A DNA stretch of 64,000 nt from Reticulitermes speratus. Lineage: Eukaryota > Arthropoda > Insecta > Blattodea > Rhinotermitidae. The position numbers and the translations under genes were made by a program. Of this stretch, positions 12,601-23,439 are shown piece by piece. The first letter of the stretch is position 1. The number at the start of each line of letters is the position of its first letter. The notes beneath the pieces are model-generated. The model searched no databases and had not been told where the DNA came from. It was given only the letters and a program-made list of their open reading frames with translations. Where the stretch lies: contig JAJKFL010000004.1 in NCBI GenBank assembly GCA_021186555.1, positions 39,470,351-39,534,350 of the forward strand. The letters are read 5' to 3'.

Positions 12601-14760
12601 TAGGGTGTTTTGTGTGGATCTCAGAACAAACAGCGATTATTTCACTGTACAGCATTAACTGACTGGTTTGTATAACTGAGACGTAGTGTGTTTACTGCGC
12701 GGTACGGACTGTATTTATGTGTTTTGTGTGGATCTCAGAACAAACAGCGATTATTTCACTGTACAGCATTAACTGACTGGTTTGTATAACTGAGACGTAG
12801 TGTGTTTACTGCGCGGTACGGACTGTATTTATGTGTTTTGTGTGGATCTCAGAACAAACAGCGATTATTTCACTGTACAGCATTAACTGACTGGTTTGTA
12901 TAACTGAGACGTAGTGTGTTTACTGCGCGGTACGGACTGTATTTATGTGTTTTGTGTGGATCTCAGAACAAACAGCGATTATTTCACTGTACAACATTAA
13001 CTGACTGGTTTGTATAACTGAGACGTAGTGTGTTTACTGCGCGGTACGGACTGTATTTATGTGTTTTGTGTGGATCTCAGAACAAACAGCGATTATTTCA
13101 CTGTACAGCATTAACTGACTGGTTTGTATAACTGAGACGTAGTGTGTTTACTGCGCGGTACGGACTGTATTTATGTGTTTTGTGTGGATCTCAGAACAAA
13201 CAGCGATTATTTCACTGTACAGCATTAACTGACTGGTTTGTATAACTGAGACGTAGTGTGTTTACTGCGCGGTACGGACTGTATTTATGTGTTTTGTGTG
13301 GATCTCAGAACAAACAGCGATTATTTCACTGTACAACATTAACTGACTGGTTTGTATAACTGAGACGTAGTGTGTTTACTGCGCGGTACGGACTGTATTT
13401 ATGTGTTTTGTGTGGATCTCAGAACAAACAGCGATTATTTCACTGTACAGCATTAACTGACTGGTTTCTATAACTGAGACGTAGTGTGTTTACTGCGCGG
13501 TACGGACTGTATTTATGTGTTTTGTGTGGATCTCAGAACAAACAGCAATTATTTCACTGTACAGCATTAACTGACTGGTTTGTATAACTGAGACGTAGTG
13601 TGTTTACTGCGCGGTACGGACTGTATTTATGTGTTTTGTGTGGATCTCAGAACAAACAGCGATTATTTCACTGTACAACATTAACTGACTGGTTTGTATA
13701 ACTGAGACGTAGTGTGTTTACTGCGCGGTACGGACTGTATTTATGTGTTTTGTGTGGATCTCAGAACAAACAGCGATTATTTCACTGTACAGCATTAACT
13801 GACTGGTTTGTATAACTGAGAGGTAGTGTGTTTACTGCGCGGTACGGACTGTATTTATGTGTTTTGTGTGGATCTCAGAACAAACAGCGATTATTTCACT
13901 GTACAGCATTAACTGACTGGTTTGTATAACTGAGACGGAGTGTGTTTACTGCGCGGTACGGACTGTATTTATGTGTTTTGTGTGGATCTCAGAACAAACA
14001 GCGATTATTTCACTGTACAACATTAACTGACTGGTTTGTATAACTGAGACGGAGTGTGTTTACTGCGCGGTACGGACTGTATTTATGTGTTTGGTGTGGA
14101 TCTCAGAACAAACAGCGATATTTTCACTGTACAACATTAACTGACTGGTTTGTATAACTGAGACGGAGTGTGTTTACTGCGCGGTACGGACTGTATTTAT
14201 GTGTTTTGTGTGGATCTCAGAACAAACACCGATTATTTCACTGTACAACATTAACTGACTGGTTTGTATAACTGAGACGTAGTGTGTTTACTGCGCGGTA
14301 CGGACTGTATTTATGTGTTTTGTGTGGATCTCAGAACAAACAGCGATTATTTCACTGTACAACATTAACTGACTGGTTTGTATAACTGAGACGTAGTGTG
14401 TTTACTGCGCGGTACGGACTGTATTTATGTGTTTTGTGTGGATCTCAGAACAAACAGCGATTATTTCACTGTACAGCATTAACTGACTGGTTTGTATAAC
14501 TGAGACGTAGTGTGTTTACTGCGCGGTACGGTCTGTATTTATGTGTTTTGTGTGGATCTCAGAACAAACAGCGATTATTTCACTGTACAGCATTAACTGA
14601 CTGTTTGTATAACTGAGACGGAGTGTGTTTACTGCGCGGTACGGACTGTATTTATGTGTTTTGTGTGGATCTCAGAACAAACAGCGATTATTTCACTGTA
14701 CAACATTAACTGACTGGTTTGTATAACTGAAACGGAGTGTGTTTACTGCGCGGTACGAGC
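12601..14760 (-). repeat. 114-bp satellite array 2 (minus orientation), about 19 units
   Basis: Same unit reversed, very uniform. Most units have GAGACGTAG and those from about 13930 on have GAGACGGAG, so the array is split into two sub-blocks. It ends GCGCGGTACGAGCTGCATC. Confidence 0.96.
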
Positions 14761-14875
14761 TGCATCTGTATATACAATCAAGTTAACGCAATACCTTGTC
14801 TCCAGCCGTGTTTTCTACGAAACAAAGACTAAAATTTTAAATATTATTTAACTGAATCTCATATCCATAAACCGT

Positions 14876-15141
14876 TCAGTGACTCAGGCAGTTAGTCGCC
14901 GTCTTCTCACCGCGGAGGCCAGGGTACCATTCGGGATCAGTCCGTGCCAGATTTTTGATAAAGTAGCACTGGGACAACTCCCCCCCCCCCCCCGTCAGTA
15001 TCATTCCACAAACCCCCAACACTCATGTTCATGTCAGTACTACTCTTATCAGAAGCATAAGCAAGCGAGGCCAGGGAACCTTCAGAAAAAGTAATGCCCC
15101 TTTCGGATATCGTGCAGCATTGGACAGAAAAGTACTTTCAC
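14876..15141 (+). mobile_element. SINE-like repeat, family S4
   Basis: It shares order and wording with 43430-43715: TAGCACTGGGACA, CAGTA-TATT-CA-CAA, CAAGCGAGGCCAGGGAACCTT, ATGCCCCTTTCGGATATC, AGAAAAGTACTTTCACC. The body suits a SINE; the head is worn. A hAT MITE has inserted at its 3' end. Confidence 0.5.
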
Positions 15142-15308
15142 CAGGGATGCACAAATTTTACAAATAAATCTAGGAGCCACCTCAAAATTCTAGTCGCCAA
15201 AAGGGTGACATGAAGCAAGTTCCGCACTGAGGTACCAAAAAGATTATGCGCCACCGTACAAAATATAGTCGCCACGGCAACCTGACGCCCAGGATTTGTG
15301 TACCCCTG
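15142..15308. mobile_element. hAT-type MITE, 167 bp, with 8-bp target duplication
   Basis: Ends CAGGGATGCACAAATTT and GGATTTGTGTACCCCTG are inverted repeats. ACTTTCAC flanks it exactly on both sides (15134-15141 and 15309-15316), the 8-bp duplication expected of hAT. Inside are GTCGCCA repeats (TAGTCGCCAAAAGGG, ATAGTCGCCACGGC). Confidence 0.85.
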
Positions 15309-15528
15309 ACTTTCACGTTTTTTTTAGACCTCCAAGTGTTAATATGTAGGTCCCCTCCAACGGCCTTCAATATATCACCATCATTAAACTATCATAAAGG
15401 GGTGGTGATGGGGGCAAATGTTCCTTTCACTCTCGACGCTTACTGACACCAGCATGGCCAAATAACCACATCTGGAAACATAAGCTACAAAATAAGTCGT
15501 CAATTATTAAAAAAAATGCTGTAGTGGA

Positions 15529-15834
15529 GGGGCACGCGGTAGCGCAGTTGGTTGAGGCACCGCGCTACAAGCCGGAAGGTCGCGGGTTCGATTCCCGACA
15601 CTGTCATTAGAATTTTTCATAGACATAATCGTTCCGGTCGCACTATGGCCCTGGGGTCGACTCAGCCTCTAACAGAAATGTGTACCAGGAATACTTCCTG
15701 GGGGGTAAAGGCGGCCGGTGCGTAGGGCTGACAACCTTACCACCTTCATGTGCCGATTGTCTATAAATCTGGGAGCCTCAACCTCCTGGAAACCTAAGGG
15801 TCTGTCCAGGCCTGTAATGGGATTGCTTTACCTT
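15529..15834 (+). mobile_element. tRNA-derived SINE, family S1, with 12-bp target duplication
   Basis: It begins GGGGCACGCGGTAGCGCAGT (A box), then GGTCGCGGGTTCGATTCCCG (B box), GGTCGACTCAGCCTCTAAC and GGCGGCCGGTGCGTAGGGC. It ends TTTACCTT. TGCTGTAGTGGA flanks it on both sides (15517-15528 and 15835-15846), so both ends are exact. Confidence 0.92.
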
Positions 15835-15846
15835 TGCTGTAGTGGA

Positions 15847-16560
15847 AAGTTTGTTAGTCGTTACGACATAAACAAACAAAGAAACAAATTCTGGGTCTTA
15901 ATTTTAGAGCTGGCGTCTACAGACAAACAAAATCTGTGACGCCGTGTCCTAGTCACAGTCTGACGAACGCAATAACGCCGTTATTCCACTTCACTTTCCA
16001 CCAAACGTCTTACGAAGGAATATTCTTTTTTCTGGCAAAGTGTTTCCACCTGTACGGACATCATCCTGCCGCTACACACCACACCTCGTTCCCCGGGCAC
16101 CGTGTACAGCGTGTTGCCATGGCGACTGCCTGCCAGATCCCAGCACAGGCTATAGGATTACTGAAATCGTTACAATACGCAAACTTAACACGCAAGACGT
16201 CGTATCAGACGGCAATGACTACACTGGCAAGCCGTTTATCGCTACGGCAAACGGCTTGTGCCGCTTTTACCAAACTTTTCTTGTTTTATAAGGGAACCAC
16301 GATTGGTATCGCCAAGCACGCATGTGTCTGTCTGTCTGTCACTATGCTCCTCTCAAATGTTACTAGCCACCTATCAGACTACACGGTGTCACAGCCCAGA
16401 AGACTACAGTATGAACGATCACCACCGTTAAAACTTCAAAACTTGAATTGACGTACTGTCATTAAATTTCATTCGAATATCATCGCAATCAGTGACCACG
16501 CCATCTTTATACTTCCTAATTTCCTACAATAATTAACACCAACATGGCCAAAGTGCAAAG
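15847..16560. other. Unassigned sequence with a 171-codon open frame
   Basis: A plus-strand frame at 15936-16451 is the longest non-repetitive one outside the transposons. It has no signal peptide, domain or repeat I recognise, its composition is mixed, and a second frame overlaps it. It is more likely chance than a gene. Confidence 0.35.
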
Positions 16561-16565
16561 ATTTT

Positions 16566-16836
16566 TTTTTCAATGGCTCGACAGCCCCTTGGGGGCCTAG
16601 GCCTCCTCATTATCGACGCTTCACGATCACACGCTTTAGACACACCACACTTGGTAGGACTCCTCTGGACGAGTGATCAGTCCGACGCAGAGACCTCTAC
16701 CTGACAACACACAACACTCAAAACAGACAGACATCCATGCCCCCGGCAGGATTCGAACCCGCAATCCCAGCAAGCGAGCTGCCGCAGACCCACGCCTTAG
16801 ACCGCGCGGCCACTGGGATCGGCAACGTGCAAAGTT
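16566..16836 (-). mobile_element. tRNA-derived SINE, family S3
   Basis: On the minus strand: CAGTGGCCGCGCGGTCTAAG (A box), GCGGGTTCGAATCCTGCC (B box), then GACAGACATCC-type body and a poly(A) tail (T-run at 16561). GTGCAAAG appears on both flanks, a likely target duplication. The 44-bp minisatellite starts just beyond its head. Confidence 0.85.
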
Positions 16837-16839
16837 ACG

Positions 16840-19800
16840 GGGTGCATATTCCAGTAGGACTTCCTGTAAGGTCCAAACAATGTGTGTGCATATTCCAGTA
16901 GGACTTCCTGTAAGGTCCAAACAATGTGTGTGCATATTCCAATAGGACTTCCTGTAAGGTCCACACAATGTGTGTGCATATTCCAGTAGGACTTCCTGTA
17001 AGGTCCAAACAATGTGTGTGCATATTCCAGTAGGACTTCCTGTAAGGTCCAAACAATGTGTGTGCATATTCCACTAGGACTTCCTGTAAGGTCCACACAA
17101 TGTGTGTGCATATTTCAGTAGGACTTCCTGTAAGGTCCAAACAATGTGTGTGCATATTCCAGTAGGACTTCCTGTAAGGTCCAAACAATGTGTGTGCATA
17201 TTCCAGTAGGACTTCCTGTAAGGTCCAAACAATGTGTGTGCATATTTCAGTAGGACTTCCTGTAAGGTCCAAACAATGTGTGTGCATATTCCAATAGGAC
17301 TTCCTGTAAGGTCCAAACAATGTGTGTGCATATTCCAATAGGACTTCCTGTAAGGTCCAAACAATGTGTGTGCATATTCCAGTAGGACTTCCTGTAAGGT
17401 CCAAACAATGTGTGTGCATATTCCAGTAGGACTTCCTGTAAGGTCCAAACAATGTGTGTGCATATTCCAGTAGGACTTCCTGTAAGGTCCAAACAATGTG
17501 TGTGCATATTCCAATAGGACTTCCTGTAAGGTCCACACAATGTGTGTGCATATTTCAGTAGGACTTCCTGTAAGGTCCAAACAATGTGTGTGCATATTCC
17601 AGTAGGACTTCCTGTAAGGTCCACACAATGTGTGTGCATATTCCAGTAGGACTTCCTGTAAGGTCCAAACAATGTGTGTGCATATTCCAATAGGACTTCC
17701 TGTAAGGTCCAAACAATGTGTGTGCATATTCCAGTAGGACTTCCTGTAAGGTCCAAACAATGTGTGTGCATATTCCAGTAGGACTTCCTGTAAGGTCCAA
17801 ACAATGTGTGTGCATATTCCAGTAGGACTACCTGTAAGGTCCAAACAATGTGTGTGCATATTCCAGTAGGACTTCCTGTAAGGTCCAAACAATGTGTGTG
17901 CATATTCCAGTAGGACTTCCTGTAAGGTCCAAACAATGTGTGTGCATATTCCAATAGGACTTCCTGTAAGGTCCACACAATGTGTGTGCATATTTCAGTA
18001 GGACTTCCTGTAAGGTCCAAACAATGTGTGTGCATATTCCAGTAGGACTTCCTGTAAGGTCCAAACAATGTGTGTGCATATTCCAGTAGGACTTCCTGTA
18101 AGGTCCAAACAATGTGTGTGCATATTCCAGTAGGACTTCCTGTAAGGTCCAAACAATGTGTGTGCATATTCCAATAGGACTTCCTGTAAGGTCCAAACAA
18201 TGTGTGCATATTCCAGTAGAACTTCCTGTAAGGTCCAAACAATGTGTGTGCATATTCCAGAAGGACTTCCTGTAAGGTCCAAACAATGTGTGTGCATATT
18301 GCAATAGGACTTCCTGTAAGGTCCACACAATGTGTGTGCATATTCCAGTAGGACTTCCTGTAAGGTCCAAACAATGTGTGTGCATATTCCACTAGGACTT
18401 CCTGTAAGGTCCACACAATGTGTGTGCATATTTCAGTAGGACTTCCTGTAAGGTCCAAACAATGTGTGTGCATATTCCAGTAGGACTTCCTGTAAGGTCC
18501 AAACAATGTGTGTGCATATTCCAGTAGGACTTCCTGTAAGGTCCAAACAATGTGTGTGCATATTTCAGTAGGACTTCCTGTAAGGTCCAAACAATGTGTG
18601 TGCATATTCCAATAGGACTTCCTGTAAGGTCCAAACAATGTGTGTGCATATTCCAATAGGACTTCCTGTAAGGTCCAAACAATGTGTGTGCATATTCCAG
18701 TAGGACTTCCTGTAAGGTCCAAACAATGTGTGTGCATATTCCAGTAGGACTTCCTGTAAGGTCCAAACAATGTGTGTGCATATTCCAGTAGGACTTCCTG
18801 TAAGGTCCAAACAATGTGTGTGCATATTCCAATAGGACTTCCTGTAAGGTCCACACAATGTGTGTGCATATTTCAGTAGGACTTCCTGTAAGGTCCAAAC
18901 AATGTGTGTGCATATTCCAGTAGGACTTCCTGTAAGGTCCACACAATGTGTGTGCATATTCCAGTAGGACTTCCTGTAAGGTCCAAACAATGTGTGTGCA
19001 TATTCCAATAGGACTTCCTGTAAGGTCCAAACAATGTGTGTGCATATTCCAGTAGGACTTCCTGTAAGGTCCAAACAATGTGTGTGCATATTCCAGTAGG
19101 ACTTCCTGTAAGGTCCAAACAATGTGTGTGCATATTCCAGTAGGACTTCCTGTAAGGTCCAAACAATGTGTGTGCATATTCCAGTAGGACTTCCTGTAAG
19201 GTCCAAACAATGTGTGTGCATATTCCAGTAGGACTTCCTGTAAGGTCCAAACAATGTGTGTGCATATTCCAATAGGACTTCCTGTAAGGTCCACACAATG
19301 TGTGTGCATATTTCAGTAGGACTTCTGTAAGGTCCAAACAATGTGTGTGCATATTCCAGTAGGACTTCCTGTAAGGTCCAAACAATGTGTGTGCATATTC
19401 CAGTAGGACTTCCTGTAAGGTCCAAACAATGTGTGTGCATATTCCAGTAGGACTTCCTGTAAGGTCCAAACAATGTGTGTGCATATTCCAATAGGACTTC
19501 CTGTAAGGTCCAAACAATGTGTGCATATTCCAGTAGAACTTCCTGTAAGGTCCAAACAATGTGTGTGCATATTCCAGAAGGACTTCCTGTAAGGTCCAAA
19601 CAATGTGTGTGCATATTCCAATAGGACTTCCTGTAAGGTCCAAACAATGTGTGTGCATATTCCAGTAGGACTTCCTGTAAGGTCCACACAATGTGTGTGC
19701 ATATTCCAGTAGGACTTCCTGTAAGGTCCACACAATGTGTGTGCATATTCCAATAGGACTTCCTGTAAGGTCCAAACAATGTGTGTGCATATTCCAGTAG

Positions 19801-19917
19801 GACTTCCTGTAAGGTCCACACAATGTGTGTGCATATTCCAGTAGGACTTCCTGTAAGGTCCACACAATGTGTGTGCATATTCCAGTAGGACTTCCTGTAA
19901 GGTCCACACAATGTGTG
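16840..19917. repeat. 44-bp minisatellite, about 70 units, with about 1.3-kb higher-order repeat
   Basis: The unit is CATATTCCAGTAGGACTTCC, TGTAAGGTCCAAACAATGTG, TGTG. The order of variant units (AATAGGAC, TTTCAGTAG, GTCCACAC) from about 17074 recurs from about 18392, an offset near 1318 bp, so a block of about 30 units has been duplicated. All minus-strand frames lack stops, giving long false proteins. Confidence 0.97.
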
Positions 19918-20497
19918 TGGTTTCTTTCAAATTTGTTTGCTACAAAATACATTCGGAAACAGAACCAAAAGCACAGAGGTACTTCACAATTAGTGCTTTT
20001 CACCTCATGTTGTCAATGCGGTGGAATCAAGTACAGGCATGTAGCACGCGTGGAGAAAGAAAAAAATACATACAAATGTGATTGGAAATGTGTGGAAAGA
20101 AGCCATTTAGGCGAATATACGCAGACGGAGGGATGACAATGGAGGTAATAATGAAGACGAAGAAGATAATTATGATATGATGATACCTTAGTGGAAGATA
20201 ATGGACTAATCAACTACCAGCACGGTCCAAAGCTGTGCTCTGTTATATCGGCTGGCAACCCTCGAGACTCTTAGCGTGGAGTTATGCCAACTGCTCAAGA
20301 AAGACTGCATACCGTGAAATGAACTTAGTCGCTTTACACGCACCACAGAAGAACGGGCAATGAAACTGTACCGTAATCCTCTGAAGACTATATCTATGAA
20401 TTGTCTTCTGCATATTCATGCTGAATGCAAAGAATTTGTTCCTAAGAGAATATGATATACGTTTTTTGCTGTATCTATGCACATTCTTTAAAAAGAT
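19918..20497. other. Unassigned sequence
   Basis: Between the 44-bp array and a lone satellite unit. Nothing recognised. Confidence 0.5.
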
Positions 20498-20690
20498 TCA
20501 GTCCGTACCGCGCAGTAAACACTTCGTGTCCACTAGAAGGCGTAATCAGTTAACGCTGTACAGTGAAACAATCGCTGCTTGCTTCAAGAATCACATGGAA
20601 CCCATAAATACACTGCGTGAACAAAATACAAAGGTTTGAAACCTGGCGTTACGTAGAGTAACCACTAGGATTCAAAACGTTGTGCTTCCT
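20498..20690 (+). repeat. Isolated diverged copy of the 114-bp satellite with its terminal module
   Basis: CAGTCCGTACCGCGCAGTAA, CAGTTAACGCTGTACAGTGA, CCCATAAATACACTGCGTG and GAGTAACCACTAGGATTCAA. One unit plus the end module: this may be the unamplified ancestral form of the element. Confidence 0.75.
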
Positions 20691-20725
20691 GTGTCCTACC
20701 GTGGACTTAACATAAAACAAAGGTA

Positions 20726-21591
20726 CAGTAGAACCTCGGTTATCCGAACTTCGCTTAACCGAAACTCGGGTTATCCGAAGCGCCTTTCTTTACGCGATTC
20801 CCAGAACTGCCTGCCGCGAGACACCTCTAAGCCTCTCCCCGTCAGTTTGTTGTCAAAAGTTGACTGTGCTGATTGTATCTGTAAATATCGTACACTTTGT
20901 TGTGCCATACATTTGTAGTGTTGTATTGTATCTGTAAATATCGTACACTTTATTGTGCCATACATTTGTAGTGTTGTATTGTATCTGTAAATATCGTACA
21001 CTTTGTTGTGCCATACATTTGTACTGTTGTATTGTATCTGTAAATATCGTACACTTTGTTGTGCCATACATTTGTATTGTTGTATTGTATCTGTAAATAT
21101 CGTACACTTTGTTGTGCCATACATTTGTACTGTTGTATTGTATCTGTAAATATCGTACACTTTATTGTGCCATACATTTGTAGTGTTGTATTGTATCTGT
21201 AAATATCGTACACTTTGTTGTGCCATACATTTGTACTGTTGTATTGTATCTGTAAATATCGTACACTTTGTTGTGCCATACATTTGTACTGTTGTATTGT
21301 ATCTGTAAATATCGTACACTTTATTGTGCCATACATTTGTAGTGTTGTATTGTATCTGTAAATATCGTACACTTTGTTGTGCCATACATTTGTACTGTTG
21401 TATTGTATCTGTAAATATCGTACACTTTGTTGTGCCATACATTTTATTAACATAAGACGTGTTTCTGTATATATGTTATTTGTATTGCACCTTATCACGT
21501 CAAACCGAATTTCCGAATTATCCGAAATTTTGCTTATCTGAAATCGGATCCGCCCCCCCCCCCTTTATTTCGCACGATCGAGGTTCTACTG
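20726..21591. mobile_element. pogo/Tigger-type MITE carrying an internal minisatellite
   Basis: Ends CAGTAGAACCTCGGTTATCC and GATCGAGGTTCTACTG are inverted, flanked by TA on each side (20724-20725, 21592-21593). Subterminal TTATCCGAA repeats occur at both ends. The middle is not transposase but about ten 53-bp tandem units. Confidence 0.85.
20868..21442. repeat. 53-bp minisatellite inside the pogo-type MITE
   Basis: About 10.5 units of TTGTATTGTATCTGTAAATA, TCGTACACTTTGTTGTGCCA and TACATTTGTACTG, with positions alternating between TAGTG and TACTG spacers. The long minus-strand frame here (KCTIFTDTIQ motif) is a by-product. Confidence 0.92.
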
Positions 21592-21593
21592 TA

Positions 21594-22109
21594 TTAAGAA
21601 ATTTATTCCGTATTCTTACCAATATGTATAGCAATCACGCGTGTTCAAGTTGTTGCTCACGTGGTGAAGTACAATTTACACGTGTCTGCATCGTACAACC
21701 CCAGCAGGAAGGAAATTTCGGGGCGAGTCAAACAAAAACTTTAAAAAAAAAAAATCACCAGCTAATTTAGTGCATATAGGTGCGGTAAAACTGTCACATT
21801 TCGACATAATTTCGGATCACCACACACAGTAAACCCTTCTAACACACGCTAATAACTCGCTGTGCCTACAGCTGCACACAGTAGGGTCATTTTATGAGCC
21901 CTTGCTCCTCGCACGGCGTCCACCGATTCGTCTTTGTGTTTTCCAACCCTTGGATGTGTGAACGGTATGTTTATTTACCTACAGACAAAAGCACATACGC
22001 ATATACAACATTACTATTTCTTTATAAGCCGCGAAGACTCTTTGGAGCAATATGTGGCTTCCGAAAGAAATTACTTTCGAGCGGAAATATTCAACAGCAT
22101 GGCGCAGAG
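21594..22109. other. Unassigned sequence
   Basis: No gene or repeat family identified. Confidence 0.45.
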
Positions 22110-22183
22110 ACCATCTTCAGAAGCTGAAAGTATTTCAGACAGTCAACGAACTCGCCGCATTTTATGTAAACCGAAGGTTTTTT

Positions 22184-22320
22184 TTTAAGTCTTCGCCGCG
22201 GAAGGGCTCAGGGTTCCGTTCTGATGGGATATGACATATTGGTCCTTCAAGATGAGGGCAGCACGTTCTTTCGAAACGTCGGGATCCGACTACGCCGTAC
22301 CGTAGCGTCATATCCCGAAG
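22184..22320 (+). mobile_element. GAAACGTC-bearing fragment inside the LINE
   Basis: CTTCAAGATGAGGGCAGCAC then TTTCGAAACGTCGG, with GGGATATGACATA and TCATATCCC as partly inverted flanks. It interrupts the LINE at 22180/22320. Confidence 0.4.
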
Positions 22321-22678
22321 TAACAAATCGCAGGTCACTGCCCTGTTTACAACGGACCGCCACTTGGCTCTATCCTGAGACAGATAAGTCCATTCCACGT
22401 CCTTCTATCCCATTTCTTTAAGGTCAACTTTAATATTATCCTCCCATCTACGCCTGGGTCTTCATAGTGCTCTCTTTCCTTCAGGTTCCCCCACCAAAAT
22501 CCTGTAAGAATTTCTCGTCCCCTCCATACGTGCCACATGCCCTGCCCATCTCATCCTCCTTGATTTGAATACACGAACATATTTTGGTTAGGAGCAAAAA
22601 TCATGAAGCGCATCATTACGTAATTTTCTCCAGTTTCCTTTACTGTCTCCCTCTTAGATTCAAACACCCTCAGCCTAT

Positions 22679-23117
22679 CACAAATTACACACCAACGAAC
22701 TGCACTATATATTTATTATATATAGTATATATATTTATTATATATAGTATATTTTATTATATATAGTATTATTTATTATATATATATATTTATTATACAT
22801 AGTATATATATTTATTATATAGTACATATTTATTATATATATAGTATATATATTTTATTATATATAGTATATATTTATTATATATAGTATATATATTTGT
22901 TATATATAGTATATATATTTATTATATATAGTATATATTTATTATATATAGTATATTTTTTATTATATATAGTATATATATTTATTATATATAGTATATA
23001 TTTATTATATTTATATATATATTTATTATATATAGTATATATTTATTATATACAGTGCATTTCGTTGGTGTGTAATTTGTGATTTGTTAAAAAATGCACT
23101 GTGAAGATAATACAAAA
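22679..23117. mobile_element. AT-rich hairpin insertion in the LINE at 22110-23275
   Basis: Inverted arms at 22679-22711 (CACAAATTACACACCAACGA) and 23049-23081 (TCGTTGGTGTGTAATTTGTG) enclose about 340 bp of TATATAGTATATATTTATTA-type repeat. CCCTCAGCCTAT lies on both sides (22667-22678 and 23118-23129), a 12-bp target duplication. The right arm and AATGCACTGTGAAGATA match the ends at 28596-28712 and 30960-31010, so these are one family. Confidence 0.7.
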
Positions 23118-23439
23118 CCCTCAGCCTATGTTCCTCCCTCAATGTGACAGACCGCGTTTCACACCCATACAAAAAAAAACATAATATTATGATCTTAATA
23201 GTATCCACTTTCGTGCTTCGTGTCACGCTTGTGGCGCCTGTAACTTGGTGGTGGCTCCTAGATTTAAGTAACATTTGTGCACTCGTGCTACCAAACCAGC
23301 CTACTGCGCGTCGAAGCAGTTCAGTACGCCAACCCCACTGTTAATTCTACGACAAATTAAACAAGAATGTATGATCCGTGGAATCCGGTTGATACTCGTA
23401 GCTGGAACAGACAGGAGGATACCAGAAAACAACTGCGCC

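Larger units (their letters stand above)
22110..23275 (-). mobile_element. LINE fragment, GRPRRRW family, copy 2, interrupted twice
   Basis: Blocks at 22110-22180, 22320-22678 and 23118-23275 match the family in order: 3' end, the Gly/Arg-rich region, then [16 protein letters not shown] further upstream. Two other elements break it: a GAAACGTC-bearing piece at about 22184-22320 and an AT-rich hairpin element at 22679-23117. The reading frame is degraded. Confidence 0.65.

Noticed and set aside
15529-15605. Functional tRNA gene
   Set aside because: A and B boxes are present, but the clover-leaf is not completed and a SINE body, tail and target duplication follow; it is a SINE head. The same holds for the other tRNA-like heads.
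15936-16451. 171-codon plus-strand open frame as a host gene
   Set aside because: No domain, no supporting splice sites, and an overlapping frame in another phase. Kept only as unassigned sequence.
16835-20003. Several minus-strand open frames of 140-540 codons (HTHCLDLTGSP motif) as repeat proteins
   Set aside because: The 44-bp unit has no stop in any minus frame and its length is not a multiple of three. The frames overlap in all three phases and follow repeat variants, so they are by-products of the minisatellite.
20771-21498. Minus-strand open frames with the KCTIFTDTIQ repeat
   Set aside because: Stop-free 53-bp unit inside a MITE.
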